The notes: generated by a model from the sequence alone, not told the origin. Counted from the first letter of the stretch, positions 1 to 12,505 are shown. The stretch: DNA of 64,000 bases from Annona cherimola (GCA_030490835.1 CM059971.1:71380224-71444223); one strand, 5' to 3'. Numbers and translations are program-made.

Positions 1-4
1 TATC

Positions 5-745
5 TCAGATTTGTTTGAAATGTCCTATTTCAGGGTTTGTTTGTTTGGGGTAAAAAAAATGTCAATCAAAACTTTTCAATACAAAACTTTTCACTCTTCA
101 TAATTACTCTATTTTTTAATTATGTTTTCACATTTTCTTATACAAACTACTCTACTTTTCAATCATTTATACACAACTACCCATACAACTAATCTATTTA
201 TTTTAACTTTATTATCTTTATTTCACATCATTACACCGATTATATCACATCATAACCAAACGCACCCTTAGAATGGTAAAAAACATATCTTTCATTTTTT
301 CAAAATTATCTTTGTAAAACGGTTAATCTAGTTATGTTTAATCTATAAATTAATCTTTATCAATTTTTTTTTTTTTTGATAAAAGAGGAGATCCCGCTAT
401 CCCTACAGCCTCAAAGCATTAGAGGGGATAGAGATAGAAGGATCCTCGCCAATCATTGCCAAAAAATTATCTGTAGGGGTATTTATCTTTATCTTTATCA
501 ATTTCGAAGATGTATATATATATATATATATTTCGTACTTTTAAACATAGGGGTATTTAGTCATGTTTCAACAATTTAAAATGACTAAGATACACTTATG
601 TTTAAAAATTATAAAAAAATATAAATCTCCAAAATTAGTAAAAATTAATTTATAGATTGAACATAACTAGAATAACAATTTTGTAAAAAAAATTGAAAAA
701 AAAAGTGTTTTAGAACAGACTGAAATGACCTCATTTCAGGCCTCT
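5..745. repeat. Hairpin MITE interrupted by a nested Tourist-like MITE
   Basis: The stretch 296-367 and the reverse complement of 630-708 match closely, both containing CTAGTTATGTT and AATCTATAAATTAAT, so this is an inverted repeat. Outside them, TGAAATGTCCTATTTCA at about 17 pairs with TGAAATGACCTCATTTCA near 710, continuing the arms. The left arm is split by the element at 33-271. A short TA microsatellite lies near 510-530. The ends resemble those of the hairpin element at 36735. No gene is seen here; the short open frame at 376-579 is low-complexity. Confidence 0.6.
33..271. mobile_element. Tourist-like MITE (family A), copy 1
   Basis: It starts GGGTTTGTTTG and ends in CCAAACGCACCC, followed by TTA, with TCA on the other side. 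The internal sequence is homologous, in inverted orientation, to 5697-5940 and 6667-6961 (shared motifs: two-letter variants of TAGGTTAGTTGT and TGATTGAAAAGTAG). The TIR and TWA-like target resemble PIF/Harbinger elements and the Harbinger at 14001. It lies inside the arm of another hairpin element, so it is the younger of the two. Confidence 0.6.
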
Positions 746-2400
746 TATATAAATGTATATTCTAAACGCTATTTCTATTTTTTATTCTTAAAATTTTTAT
801 TTTACCGGTAAAATTTTCTGATTAGATCAATTTTATCTTCAATAAAAATAATTTTATTTTTCAGAAAATCGAAGTTTACCTATATAGCGACTCTCACACC
901 GTTTCGCCAATCGCCAGCCTCACCAGCTCGCCGTCGTCGGGGAAGACTTCTCAGATTTGTGGTCGCCGCTTGCTCGCCGTCGTCAGCCTGAGTGCATTCC
1001 ATCTCAATTTTCGTCTCTTCTCCCTCGCTGGCCTTCCCAGTGTCCCTGTTCTTGATTCCCATCTCCCTCACCCTCTTTCTTCCGTCGTCAGCGTGATTGC
1101 CTTCGATGCATCTTCCATTTACGTTCCTGGCCACTGTCCCTTGCTTTATCCAGCACGTTCCTGCTCCAGCGACGTGCTCCTGATTGAAAATGTAGGCATG
1201 AGATGGGATATGCTTGTTCTGTTCTCTTTGTAACTTTGTGTTATTTTAGGACAAGTGCGCAGAGTACCTTCAAGTCTGCCAAAATTCCACTCCTTCTCGC
1301 ACCCCTGTTAAACAACGAATGTGTTCAAATCCTAATTATAATTATATGACTAAGAATTCATATTCAAATGACATATAATTTATAGATAGAAAAGGATAAT
1401 TCTCCCAGTGTAAAAGTGTTAAAAAATTATTTGAATGTAAGTTGTTAGCTCACAATTATCACTAAAATTTGGGTATATCCGTTGTTTTTATCAATATTTG
1501 AAATGATTTTAGCTAGTATGTCAGTACTAAATAACTTTTTCACAAGCACGTTGCATAAGGTTTGTAACAATTTTCTGTATGTTTATTTCAGGAGTTTACA
1601 AAATGCAGGTTTTTGACATTTTGTCCGTTCGATCTATTCAAATTACATAAAATAATTCAAATTAGTGCTCACAATATAATGTCACGAGTAAAATTGGCTT
1701 CATTATGCATGGTCTTGATTTTAATATAGTTTGTAACAATGCAGTTATCTTGGTATCTTATTCCTATTACCCATTTGCATGGATTGATATTCAATGTTTT
1801 TTTTTTTAACCATAGATTAATTCCTATTTTATCTCATTCATTTGTTTGTCGCTGGTGCATGAAATCATATTCCATTATAGTACGCGTAAAAATATCTAGA
1901 ATAACCGGCATCTTAACAACTTCAATTAAAGTATAATTTTTATCGAGTCATTAACCTTATCGATTTCCGGCTAAATATAATTTCAAACCGTGGTTACATC
2001 TGATAATTTTTTTTGAACAACCTGAATTTAGAAGTAAAAACATTAGAATTCTCAACAGAATGTTTAATAGAAGCAGTACTATCAAGCGCACTCCGAGATA
2101 ATATGACAATTAAATAGTTTTATTAATCAATTAAATTACTAAACATAATAGAGTAGTCGATTTAAATGATATAACTAATCTATTATTTCGTAATTATTTA
2201 ATTACATGTTTGGCATTTATTCCGTGCCGTACCCCTACATTGAGGGTACTGGAAACCAAGTAGTCATTGGCAATCATGCCAGCGAACGCATTTAAAATAT
2301 AACTTATTATCAAGTGTACAAAATTTTATCAATTTACCTATTTACTGATCAAATATACCTTTGTAAATTTAAAAATTCCTGTTGTAAAATATATCATTTA
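721..2400. other. Intergenic DNA with a GC-rich pocket; no gene supported
   Basis: The stretch at 870-1250 is GC-rich (repeated CGCCGTCGTC-type words) and open on both strands for about 85 codons, but neither translation resembles a known family and no splice structure is convincing. It could be the 5' region of a decayed element. The rest is AT-rich with no readable gene. The part from about 2330 matches the upstream flank of subtilase copy 2 (near 40230-40290), so the duplication that made the pair begins about there. Confidence 0.5.
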
Positions 2401-2429
2401 TCATCCTAGAATAATATTTTTAGGATTCA

Positions 2430-2930
2430 CTTCTATGCAACTGCTGTTACATAAAAGTGGTTCTATATAATTCATTTGATTTTTTATACATTGATTATTA
2501 ATGTAAAATCTAATCTATTTATTATATTTCACATCATTTTTTTTACTAGGACATCAAGTTTCATATACATTAAATATGCATATGGATCACATTTGTTTAA
2601 AAATAGATATATTTATGTGTAGATCAGAAAAAATGCTTAGAGCAAATCACATATAATAGAATATAATAATATTAGATAAAGTCTTTTACCTACATAATAA
2701 TGATGTTTTAGATAATTTAGATATTGAAAATACTACTTTAAAATCAATATTTAGCATTGAACCATTTTGTTTTGTTGATATTATATATTTGTATATAGTG
2801 GTCATGTACATTGATATTATACAAATGAAAAGATTTGGATGATAATATAAATGATATTAAATATAATAAATGGAGTAGATTTTTCATCCAGTATTAAAAA
2901 TGAAAGGAAATATATAAAAGAAGGGTTTCA
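2430..2930. repeat. MITE of family E in the copy 1 promoter
   Basis: It contains the family E hallmarks also seen at 10300, 42730, 45185 and 51230: TAGATATTGAAAATACTA, AAATGATATTAAATATAATAAATG, and terminal AATTTTTCATC-type sequence. It interrupts the upstream region homologous to copy 2: the flanking pieces at 2330-2420 and 2940-3080 are contiguous in the copy 2 promoter. Confidence 0.55.
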
Positions 2931-3130
2931 TTCCTCGCATTCTATAAAACGTTTACTTATTATTTACTTTTAGCGCGCAAGCAAAATATTTGATTTTGAA
3001 GATGAGCCTCAACAATCGATATAAGATGTAAAAGCTCATCTACAAACGAATCCTATTTTGAAATTAAGATTCTCATGTAATATATATCCTATAACCTCGC
3101 ATTCTTCTTCAATTAAAAGGATTGTCATTC

Positions 3131-3204
3131 CTTGCCTATAAATAGGGGCTAAAGAGAGTAAGCATTGCTTCCCTATAAATAGGGGCTAAAGCGAGTAAGC
3201 ATTA
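3131..3204 (+). promoter_or_regulatory. Duplicated TATA box of subtilase copy 1
   Basis: Two 37-bp units (3131-3167 and 3168-3204) differ at three positions, and each contains TATAAATAGGGGCTAAAG. The TATA boxes start at 3137 and 3174, 89 and 52 bp before the ATG at 3226. Subtilase copy 2 has only one such unit (TATAAATAG at 40497, 57 bp before its ATG), so the duplication arose in copy 1 after the genes split. It should allow two transcription starts about 37 bp apart; that is inference. Confidence 0.75.
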
Positions 3205-3225
3205 TAAGAAAAGGAAGACGACCAA

Positions 3226-6200
3226 ATGAAGTGTAAAAAGCTTCTGTTGCTTGTGCTAGGATTCTTTTTACTGCAAGGACCTGCTTTTGCAATAAAAAAG
3301 GTATTTTTTGTTATTTATTATTATTTTTTTAAATGTGTGTAGAGATGTAAAATCTTTGGTGCAATTTTCTTTCTTTATGGATATATTATTTTTTTGTTTA
3401 ATTTTTATATTTTAAGTTGATGTTCCAAATCGTATGTTTGTAATTTCATGTTACTTCTACATTCTTTTAGGGATGATTTGCAAATACGCTTACTTACTTT
3501 GACCATTAGCAAATATACTCACGTTGTTATCAAAACATCACTGTACCATTACGGCGTAAGTATATTTGTAAAGATTTTAAATCTATGTAGGTATATTTAC
3601 AATTTCAAAAAATAAGTAAGTATATTTAGTTTTTGCAAATATACTCGCGTAGTTTTCAAACCATTGCAAATATGCCCACATTATAACAGTGCAGTAACGG
3701 CGTAAGTATATTTGTAATTATGATCAAACTATATGAGGATAATTTATAATTTCTAAAATTATGTTGGTATATTTGCAATTATGGTCAAACTATGTGATTA
3801 TATTTGCAAATTATCCTTCTTTTAATTTAATTATGTATCTTAAAATCTTATTTGGTTGTTTTCATACCATAAGAGTATTTTAATGATTGAAATGAAGATA
3901 TGATGAATGTATATATTCTTTAAATTTATTTGCATTTCACTGTTTTATTTGTACTCATTTCTTTGATTTTACTTCTCTAATTATCATTGTGTATTCTTTT
4001 TGTGCTAATTTACAGCCTTACGTGGTATACTTCGGTGCTCATTCTCATGGTCATGATGCTACATTGGTCCATTACGAACAAGCAACAGAAAAACATTATA
4101 ATTTCTTGGAGTCCTTTTTAGGAAGGTGGGAAGATCTGCTCAGTCACTTACGAGCTGCGGAAAAGATTACAGAAGTATCATTTAGGAGAACAACTAATAA
4201 AAGAGCATCTTAAAATGGATTGAGTGCTTTTTCTTTCAACATTTTTCCATTTTTTGATGAAAACGTTTTGTATTATATTCCTCGTTATGCACCAAATTCT
4301 ATATTATTGCTTCCAGCGTGCGTTTGGCATTCCGGTAATACGGTTATCCTAAATGCACTTCAGTATTTTTCCATTTTTTGATGAAAATGTTTCGTATTAT
4401 ATTCCTCATTACTGCACCAAATTCTCTATCATTGCTGCCAGCGTGCGTTTGGCATGCCGGTAATACGGTTATCCTAGTGCATTTAACTCTTTTAAAATTT
4501 TTTTTCACACAATTGTTGATCTAAGTATATTTAACATATATATCAATAGCATGAAATCGGTAATTACAAAAATGTCACTGATTTTAAAAAATTCAAAAAA
4601 TTTCTAAAAATTTTCAAAAACGAAAAAATTAATACACATATTAAATACACTTAGATTAACAGCTAAATTTTTTTTTTTAAAAAATAAAAAGGACATTTGC
4701 ATCCCGTGTATCAAGCCTAAGTGCACACAGGTTCATGAAATCGGAATCTTTAGTAACACGGTAGGCAGCCACAGTGTCATCGTGTGTTTGAGCGGTAGAG
4801 GCAGCTTTTCCTCCAAGTTGATTGTTGAAAGTACACTGTTGTCTCCCTTTTGAAAAAAATAGAAAAATATAAGAATGTCAAAAAAATTTGTAAAAATGTC
4901 TCAGCACCTAATTATCATAGAAATTAAGATGAAGATGAATGGTATAAAAAACCCTCTATTATTGCTTGTTGAGCTTTGGCGTCCAAGTTTATACTTTTCG
5001 ATGTTAAAATGAAGATTATTTGCCTAATTTATTCTCTTGCTTTTGACTATTCCACACAGCAAGGAGAAGGCAAAAGACGCAGTCTTTTATTCATATCAAA
5101 AACACATCAATGGTTTCGCAGCCAAACTTGAGGAGGAAGAAGCATTGGCAATCTCAAGTAAGATAAACAATATAATAGGCCCATATTCACTGCAACAAAT
5201 TTGGGATCTAAACAGAACCAAGAGAATGTTTCGTTTTCTTTCTTTTTCTTTTGATTTTAATTGTCTGCTCTAAAAGATAAGATAAGATTTTGTCATGTTT
5301 TCATTCATTTTTGACCAATCAAAATTCAGCCACTCAAAAAAAAAAAAAAAGTCTTTACTAATACTTGTACCCGTATCTCTTTCGATTTGGGTCTTAGTAC
5401 TGATATTTTCTCTATGAAATTTACAAAAACATTTTGAATAACGATTCAGTATATATGCATGCATTTAGCCTCAATACATATGTATATATTGAGCCTGAGA
5501 TATTTTTACCCCATTTATTTAGTTGATATGGCAAAATGTACGAACCTTGGATTTTTGGATATGTTTGTACATATATTATATTGAATCATTACTGCAAAAC
5601 TTTTGACTCAAAATATTTTTTTATCCATATCCTCTATAAGCGTATGGATATCTTAACAGTAGAGACTTTCTAAAAAATCAAAGACATTATCTAAAAGGAT
5701 ATGTTCGGGAAGTGGTAAAGTTTTTGAATTATAAGAAAATGATGTGATATGGTAAGAATAATAATGAAAAATAAAGACAATAAAGTTAAAATAGATAGAT
5801 TAGTTGTGTGAGTAGCTGTATAGATATGATTGAAAAGTAGGGTGGTTACATAGGAAGATGTGAAGAAATGATTAAAAAATAAAATAGTTATGATGAGTGA
5901 AAATTTTAGCTTACATTTTTTTGTTGCCAACACACACCCAAAATATAATTAGAAAAGTCAATATTGCGGGGATGTTGTCACTACACCCAAAATATAATCA
6001 GAAAAAGTAGATGTTGGTGACTGATGGGTTAATATTACAATCCATTGACAACAAAATGTTATCACATGTAAGAAAGTTTCCTGCAATGATCTCCCAATTT
6101 CTCTCTTTTATCAATTGGATTCTTTTTTTTCTTTTGATGAAAGTCAATTCAATTGGATTCTTATATGAGATGCGATGTAGTGTACTCAGTGCAAAAACCC

Positions 6201-9200
6201 ATTTTAAAATTTTTTAAAATTTAATTTAAGTGTATTTAACATGTGAATCAAGTTTTATCATTTTTGAAGATTTGTTATATTTTTTGAATTTTTTAAATTA
6301 AGTGGCATTTTTGTAATTTATGAATTTTAAAAAAATATGAGTTAAATACACCTAGACGCACCCACGCTAAGTTATAATTATAATTTATTTCACTTATTGT
6401 ATTTAGAATTCCTTATTTTATTAGCACATCAATTTTTATCTGAATTAAATATACGTAGGGATCCCATTTGAAAATGATATAAAATCAATATAATAAAATA
6501 GTTTGGTGTAAATAACAATTTTAAATTTATTTTTTCAATATGTAAACTATCTAAGATGTAATTTATATATAGATAAATGATTATATTTCAAACCAAACAT
6601 ATCATCAGTTACTGTATATATGTATAGGATAAAGTCTCTGTAGGGTTAGAAATACCTATTTATATTATGAGTGTGTTTGAGAAGTTGTAAAAATTTTGAT
6701 GAAAATTTTTTTATGTAAAAGTTGTCAAATTAGTAGAAAATGATATGATATTGTAGGGATAATGATGAGGAGTAAAGAGAATAAATTTAAAATAAATAGG
6801 TTAGTTGTATTGTTAGTTGTGTAAAAATGATTGAAAAGTAGAGTTGTTGTATAGAAAGATGTGTAAAAAATAATTTAAAAAAGAGTAGTAATAGAGAGTG
6901 AAAAGTTTTAAAATGAAAAGTTTTAATTTGACAACTTTTGCAAATTGCCAAACACACCCTATATAAGAATTATCCATTCGGTTGAAAACACAAATAAATA
7001 AAGTTTTTGCAATGATTATTTTGTAAAATGCCAAAACCTATGTGCTAAAACACTGTTATGCATATGAGCTAGAGTCTATTTTATAAAACTCTATAATTGC
7101 ATTTTTTTAGACGGTATCATGCTGAATCAGAGCACCAACACAGAAGGACGTGAGCGTCTGGCCGTCGGTGGTTTGAATCACCATCGTGAGATTTAGGCCA
7201 TATTTTATCTGGAGAACATGGTCTTCATAAAAAGTAGGTGGGAGTTTGTGGTTTCTTCTATTGATATTTGAGAGCTTAGTTCCTTATTGGAACTTGTCAC
7301 TCGTAAGAAGTGTTTTAATGGTCAATTGTAAGATAAATCGAAATATAATGTATACAATACTCAATAGGAAAAAAAAAAACTTTGGGACAACAAAGAAAGG
7401 GTTAAAAAAACCATTCAGACAACAACTCCAGCGAAATGGTTAATAAGGTAAAATAGTTTTGTTGAACTTTGAACTCTAGACCTTCTACTCTTAAAACTCA
7501 CAACAACCATTTTGTTATTCACACATACTTTGAATAGTCATATTGATTAATAAATTGTTTACGTGTTTTAGTGCATACAGATGTCATATCAATATTTCCA
7601 GACAAGCTCAGTAAATTACAAATTACTCGTTCATGGGCGTTTATGGGACTCGAGAGAAATGGTGAAATTCCGGCAGGGTCGATCTGGGAGATGGCTAACT
7701 TTGGCAAGGATACCATAATTGCCACTTTAGATTCAGGTCTGCTTTCCTCCAATTAATTAATTAATGCCTATTTTCCAATCAAATTAGTAATCTATTCTTC
7801 ATATGCACTGATGATCAAGAGGTGGGAATTTCTCTCTCTCTCTCGAAAAAAAAAAGAGAGCTGGAAATTAAATTTCTTTCACTGACCAAGCCAGAATCTG
7901 ATATTGCTGAGTTAAATATGCACGTTTATGGGTCAAATTTCAGGTGTGTGGCCAGAATCTAAGTGTTTCAAAGATGATGGAATGGAATCCGTACCAAACA
8001 GGTGGAAGGGTTCCTGCCAAAACAACACCCAGGATGGGGTGTTATGCAACAGGTGGCCGGCGATTTTCCTCTTATTTAGTATTTTATTTGAATTTTTAAA
8101 AAATCTATACCAATATAGTTTAGATAAAATTGTAAGCGGGTCACGACTTTTGAAGAAATTACATCCATATCTACATGATTTGCTTGAAATTAGAGATGTA
8201 TCATTTTTATTAGGGTTATATTATAAAAATCGTTTGCTAAAAAATATTATGCCAACTAAATAGGTAAAATATAATTTCTCTAAAAGTCATGATATGCTTA
8301 GAATTTCACCCAAACTAAACTGGCAGGATGCAAAAACTCGTGTTATACAAAGTTTTTTTTTTTTTTTTTTTGAAGGCTTGAAATATTAATACTTAATTTT
8401 AATGGATTATAGGTTTGATGAATTTTGGAGTTAAATTATTCTGTTGACAATTTTGATATGCAGGAAGATAATCGGAGCCAAGTACTTCGTAAAAGGGTAT
8501 TTAGCCAGTGGGAATTCGGTCGACCCTGAATTTAGGTCACCACGTGACTTCGATGGCCATGGCACGCACACGCTCTCCACCCTCGGCTGCCGCTTCGTCC
8601 CCGGAGCAAACGCTTTCAACCATGCCAACGGCACAGCCAAGGGGGGCTCTCCTGCCGCTCGAGTCGCGGTATACAAGACTTGCTGGGACGACGGGCGCTG
8701 CAGTGATTCCGACGTCCTTGCCGCCATCGATGAGGCCATCCACGACGGCGTGGACGTGTTGTCCGCCTCAATCTCTTCGGGACAACCTAGAGACTACCTC
8801 CAGGACGGTATATCCGTCGGCGGATTCCATGCAGTCATGCATGGGATAACCGTGGTTTGCGCTGCTGGAAATGGGGGACCATCACAAGGTACTGTTGCCA
8901 ACGTCGCACCTTGGCTCATCTCAGTTGCTGCTAGCACCCTCGATCGAGATATCAAGTCATACGTTAGACTTGGGAATAACCAACGACTATGGGTAATTAA
9001 TCAACACCATTAATTGTAATTACGCATTGAAAGAAAATCCGATTAATTAATTTGCGTCGTGTGCAGGGAAGAAGTTTTTCGCCAGATTCTCTTCCGAAGA
9101 AGATGTATCCTCTCATCTACGCTGAGGACGCCGTCTCCGCGGATGGAGATCCCGAATACGCGTATGAAAATTTTCATGATTTTGGACACGCTTATATTTT

Positions 9201-9491
9201 AGAGCATAAATTAATTAGGCATTTGGTTTTTGTGATTTACAGTCGGGTGTGCGCGGATGAACAACTAGATCCTGTGAAGGCCAAAGGGAAGATCGTGGTC
9301 TGCGACGTTGGTATTTCCCTTTTACAGCAAAAGAGCCAAGTAGTGAAAGATGCAGGCGGGGTGGGAGTCATCTTGGCTAACAATGAGGAAGCTGGCGGTT
9401 CCTTTTCTCCACAGCCCTACTCTCTTCCAGCCACACAAATCTCTTACGACGATAGCCTTAAACTCTTCTCATACTTGAATTCCACCAAGTT

Positions 9492-9523
<32 letters not shown>

Positions 9524-11299
9524 CTGTTTAAATTACTATTTTAAAGATGCTCTCATTTCATACGCGCTGCTAATGATCTATGGGGGTCTATCAATTAGGT
9601 CGCCGGTGGCCTACATATCCTTTCCACAGACGGTTTATGGCCAGAAGCCAAATCCCCAGGTGGCATATTTTTCATCCCGAGGACCAAATATCATTACACC
9701 GTCGGTCCTTAAGGTATCTCTCTCTGTATGCCCTTGATATTAATTTTTAAAAATTTTAAAAATGAATTTATGAAATTGCTAATTTTTTAAAGTGGAAGAT
9801 CTAGGTGGTTGGTTTTCCGGGATGGAAGATCCATATGTAAACCCTATAGATAAAAAATTTTAGAAAAAAAAAAGAAAATTCCGGGCTCATTTTTATTTAA
9901 TTTTTTCTTTAGTGTATGTTCTGATATTTTCATTTTTATTTTTTCAGCCTGATATTACTGCTCCAGGAGTGCAAATTCTTGGAGCCTACAGCGAATACAC
10001 TGGCCCAAGTAATGCGCTCGATGATCTTCGCGGGTATCCCTTCGTGTTTTTGGATGGGACATCCATGGCAACCCCCCATGTTTCCGGCGTCGTCGGCCTC
10101 CTCAAATCCCTGCATCCTGATTGGACCACTGCTACTATCCGATCGGCAATCATGACCACAGGTTCATTACTTCCAAAGTTCAATACTCTTTAGTTTTCGT
10201 TCATTCAAATTAATTAGATATATACGACAAATTTCGTCTCTACAAAACTACTTTTTTTCTTTTATATAATCTCTCATTTTTAATGAAAAATTCACTCTAT
10301 TTATGGTATCTAAAATAATTTATATTATAATGGAAACTATCTTATTTGTTTAGTACCACTGAGCATGAGCTCCATCCATAAATATGAAAAATAATAATAA
10401 TAAAATTATTATTATTAAATTTCAATTTTAAAGTTTAATTTTCAACATCTATACCATATAAAAATTATATTTTATTACTATATGGATAAATAATTTATAC
10501 ATATATGTGTAAATGGATTCAAATATATCTCGCAATTTATATATAAATATATATTTAAACAAATATAACTTTTATACATATTTAATTTGGATGAAATTTA
10601 ATCTTTTAACTAAACGAATGATGTTAAATATAATAAACGAAGTGAATTTTGCATCAAACATCAATATAGATATTAAAAATTGAAATGTGCCCTGCTAAGA
10701 TACACACACACTTGGGAATCAAAATTGCCGGTGTTTAATTACCTTTGTTTACAGCTACAAACCGTGACAACAGATTGGAGGCGATAATCGATGGTTCCTC
10801 AGGCGCAAATGCCAACCCTTATGCCTGTGGAGCTGGTTTTATACGCCCCAACCGTGCCATGACTCCTGGCTTAGTCTACGACATCTCTGCGGACGACTAT
10901 CTCAACTTCATGTGCGCCTTGGGCTACAACTCAACCCAGTTGGATGTTCTTCGCAAGCACCAGTGCCCGACCGAGGCCATCCGTTACTTGGACCTCAACT
11001 ATCCATCAATATCTGTCCCGAATCTACACGGCGAACCGGTCGTGGTGACACGGAAGCTTAAAAACGTTGGCCATCTAGGCAAGTACACAGCCCGTGTGGC
11101 TAACCCGAAGGGCGTCTCCATCGTTGTAGAGCCGAGCTCCCTCACATTCACCAAGAGCGGCGAGGAAAAGTCTTTTCAGCTCACCTTTCGCCGCACTAAT
11201 GGTTCCCTCGACGCGCATGCTTTTGGAAAGCTGACTTGGAGTGATGATGAGCGATACTTTATTAAGAGTCCCATTTCTGTGTCAGCTGCACTTCATTAG
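3226..11299 (+). CDS. Subtilisin-like serine protease, SBT5 type, copy 1 (11 exons)
   Basis: Exons: 3226-3300, 4016-4125, 5060-5157, 7572-7736, 7944-8052, 8464-8992, 9067-9161, 9243-9488, 9599-9713, 9948-10161, 10755-11299. They join in frame (2301 nt, 766 aa), and every intron is GT-AG. The protein has a signal peptide (about 1-22, ending AFA), an I9 propeptide (from [12 protein letters not shown] to about 120), a peptidase S8 domain with D148, H218 (GHGTHT), oxyanion N322 and S553 (GTSMATPH), a protease-associated domain inserted at about 394-476, and a C-terminal fibronectin III-like domain from about 664. The length and order are those of plant SBT5 (AIR3-like) secreted proteases, which cleave apoplastic proteins; the substrate is unknown. 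Odd points are LDSG for LDTG, AAGNGGP for SAGNSGP, MATPH for the plant-typical MSCPH, GAGF for GAGH, and a propeptide K-to-M change at the exon 3/4 junction. No stop or frameshift is seen. The tandem paralogue lies at 40554-49156. The exon calls rest on conserved family sequence and identical phases in the paralogue. Confidence 0.93.
3470..3816. mobile_element. MITE in intron 1 of subtilase copy 1
   Basis: It begins GGGATGATTTGCAAATA and ends TATTTGCAAATTATCC, as inverted repeats. It is flanked by TTCTTTTA at 3462-3469 and 3817-3824 (9 bp if one mismatch is allowed). The body holds repeated GTAAGTATATTTG words. Intron 1 of copy 2 lacks it, so it inserted after the genes duplicated. Confidence 0.75.
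4239..4486. repeat. 124-bp tandem duplication in intron 2 of copy 1
   Basis: Two near-identical units start at about 4247 and 4371; both contain CCATTTTTTGATGAAAA and CAGCGTGCGTTTGGCAT, followed by CCGGTAATACGGTTATCCT. The period is 124 bp. It lies inside an intron and has no coding content. Confidence 0.8.
4487..4735. repeat. Hairpin MITE, core-sharing family, in intron 2 of copy 1
   Basis: The arms contain CTAAGTATATTTAACATAT and its complement TTAAATACACTTAGATT around a short centre near 4580. This is the core of the hairpin family described at 36735. The termini are diverged. Confidence 0.55.
5697..5940. mobile_element. Tourist-like MITE (family A), copy 2, in intron 3 of copy 1
   Basis: It is homologous to 33-271 (inverted) and 6667-6961: GATAGATTAGTTGTGTGAG and GATTGAAAAGTAG, ending TTGCCAACACACACCC. 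It is absent from the matching intron of subtilase copy 2. Confidence 0.6.
6187..6640. repeat. Fragments of the hairpin family and of family E in intron 3
   Basis: At 6187-6355 the core words AAGTGTATTTAACATGTG and GAGTTAAATACACCTAGA form a short hairpin. At 6375-6640 the sequence matches the family E arm seen at 42735-42985, including TTTTCAATATGTAAACTA. No gene is seen. Confidence 0.45.
6667..6961. mobile_element. Tourist-like MITE (family A), copy 3, in intron 3 of copy 1
   Basis: It starts GTGTGTTTGAGAAGTTG and ends GCCAAACACACCCT, inverted to each other. The internal sequence matches the other two family A copies (AAATAGGTTAGTTGTAT, TGATTGAAAAGTAGAG). Confidence 0.65.
7130..7330 (+). 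mobile_element. Possible tRNA-derived SINE in intron 3 of copy 1
   Basis: A B-box-like GGTTTGAATCACC lies about 40 bp after an A-box-like stretch, with a T-rich body after it, as in plant SINEs. No clean target duplication was found, so the call is weak. Confidence 0.3.
9494..9523 (+). repeat. 30-T tract just after the exon 8 donor of copy 1
   Basis: The donor AA|GTTAG is followed directly by 30 T. Copy 2 has 18 T at exactly the same place (47631-47648), so the tract predates the gene duplication. Confidence 0.9.
10300..10690. repeat. Family E MITE in intron 10 of subtilase copy 1
   Basis: It shares AATGATGTTAAATATAATAAACGAAG-like sequence and the TTTGGATGAAATTTAAT word with the family E elements at 2430 and 45185. 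It explains why this intron is longer in copy 1 than in copy 2. Confidence 0.45.
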
Positions 11300-12140
11300 A
11301 ATGCAACCAAATTAGGACTTAGATGTTGGGAGATAGGATTGGATCCATTTTTTTCATTCATATTTTCATTTGTCAGGCTGTATCTATTTGATCTGATTTA
11401 TATACACATGGTTCTCTACGTCTGCCTTATTGAAAGAATCCAAACTGGGTTCCGATTTGGCCTAGCGGTCAAGTTTTGAATGATGTGTATCATCGAAAAA
11501 AAAAAAAGTGTTTTGAATGATGTGGAACGTTTGATTAGCCCTCTAATTTACCAGTGCTCATGCTAATATGGCTTAAAATATTTGTAAGGAACTTCTTTTA
11601 AACATTTTTAGTTATTAAAATAGACGAATATTGTTAAAATTTTATTCTTTTTAATAATAGAAATACCTGTATCTTAATAAAGTAAGTGATTGTTATTAGT
11701 ACAATAAATTATTGATTACAACACGGTATATTTTTTTAAAAAGTGAAAAAGGTATAATTTTTTTTTAATCTGCATACAATAACGTTCATTATTTACGGTA
11801 AATTTCAAATATATCTATAACATTGCCCTAGTTATAATTATATCCACAATATTTCAATAATTCCTTTTATATCCACAAGATTTACCCAAAATATCTCTCA
11901 TAAGGATCGTTAGCACTTGTGTGAAATGACTAATATACCCATATAATCATTTCACTATTAGACAAATAAAATAAATCGTAGCCCACTACACATATTAGAG
12001 TTATTGGATGATATAGGGCAGCCAAAATCATTAAAAATGATGAAAATTTATTTTTAAGCTTAAAATTTTCATTCTGGGCCCATGACAACAGAAAAAAATG
12101 GTCGACCAACTTAAAAGATTATGCAACGGTGTATATTTAC
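11300..12140. other. 3' flank of copy 1; no gene
   Basis: The subtilase 3' UTR and poly(A) site should lie in the first 150 bp. At 11457-11475 a SINE A-box-like word (GGCCTAGCGGTCAAG) precedes an A-run, probably a SINE head fragment. The rest is AT-rich with no readable gene. Confidence 0.5.
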
Positions 12141-12142
12141 AA

Positions 12143-12505
12143 AATACATAGGTCAAAACAGTGGGTTATAAGAATTGGTTTTCAAAACCACCTGCAACAA
12201 ATATGAATAAGATACAAGTTAGTTTCCAGAATTACAGAAAAATCCCTTTAAGCTTCAAGAATGAAAGGAACCGAATTGTAAAAATTCTCACTTAACATGC
12301 TTATAAAAGCCATGCTTATTTTTTTAAAAATCCAAAACAGTCGGTGAACCATTGGTTTTCAAAATCACCTGCAGCAAATACGAATAAGAGACAAGTCAGT
12401 TTCTAGAATTACAAAAAAATCACTTTAAACTTGAAGAATTAAAGGGGACAAAACTGTAAAATTTCTCACTCGGCATGATTATAAAAATGCATCCTTGCTT
12501 ACAGC
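12143..12505. repeat. 177-bp tandem duplication
   Basis: Matching words such as CACCTGCAACAAAT / CACCTGCAGCAAAT, ACAAGTTAGTTTC / ACAAGTCAGTTTC and TTCTCACTTAACATG / TTCTCACTCGGCATG recur 177 bp apart, starting near 12191 and 12368. The two units are diverged and have no coding content. Confidence 0.7.

Noticed and set aside
880..1233. Overlapping 84-87 codon open frames on both strands in a GC-rich pocket
   Set aside because: Neither translation resembles a known family, both come from the same compositional island, and no intron or promoter structure supports them.
8431..8849. Open frames on both strands overlapping subtilase exon 6, and their equivalents at 46671-46925
   Set aside because: They are shadows of the subtilase catalytic exon, which is conserved in the other frame.
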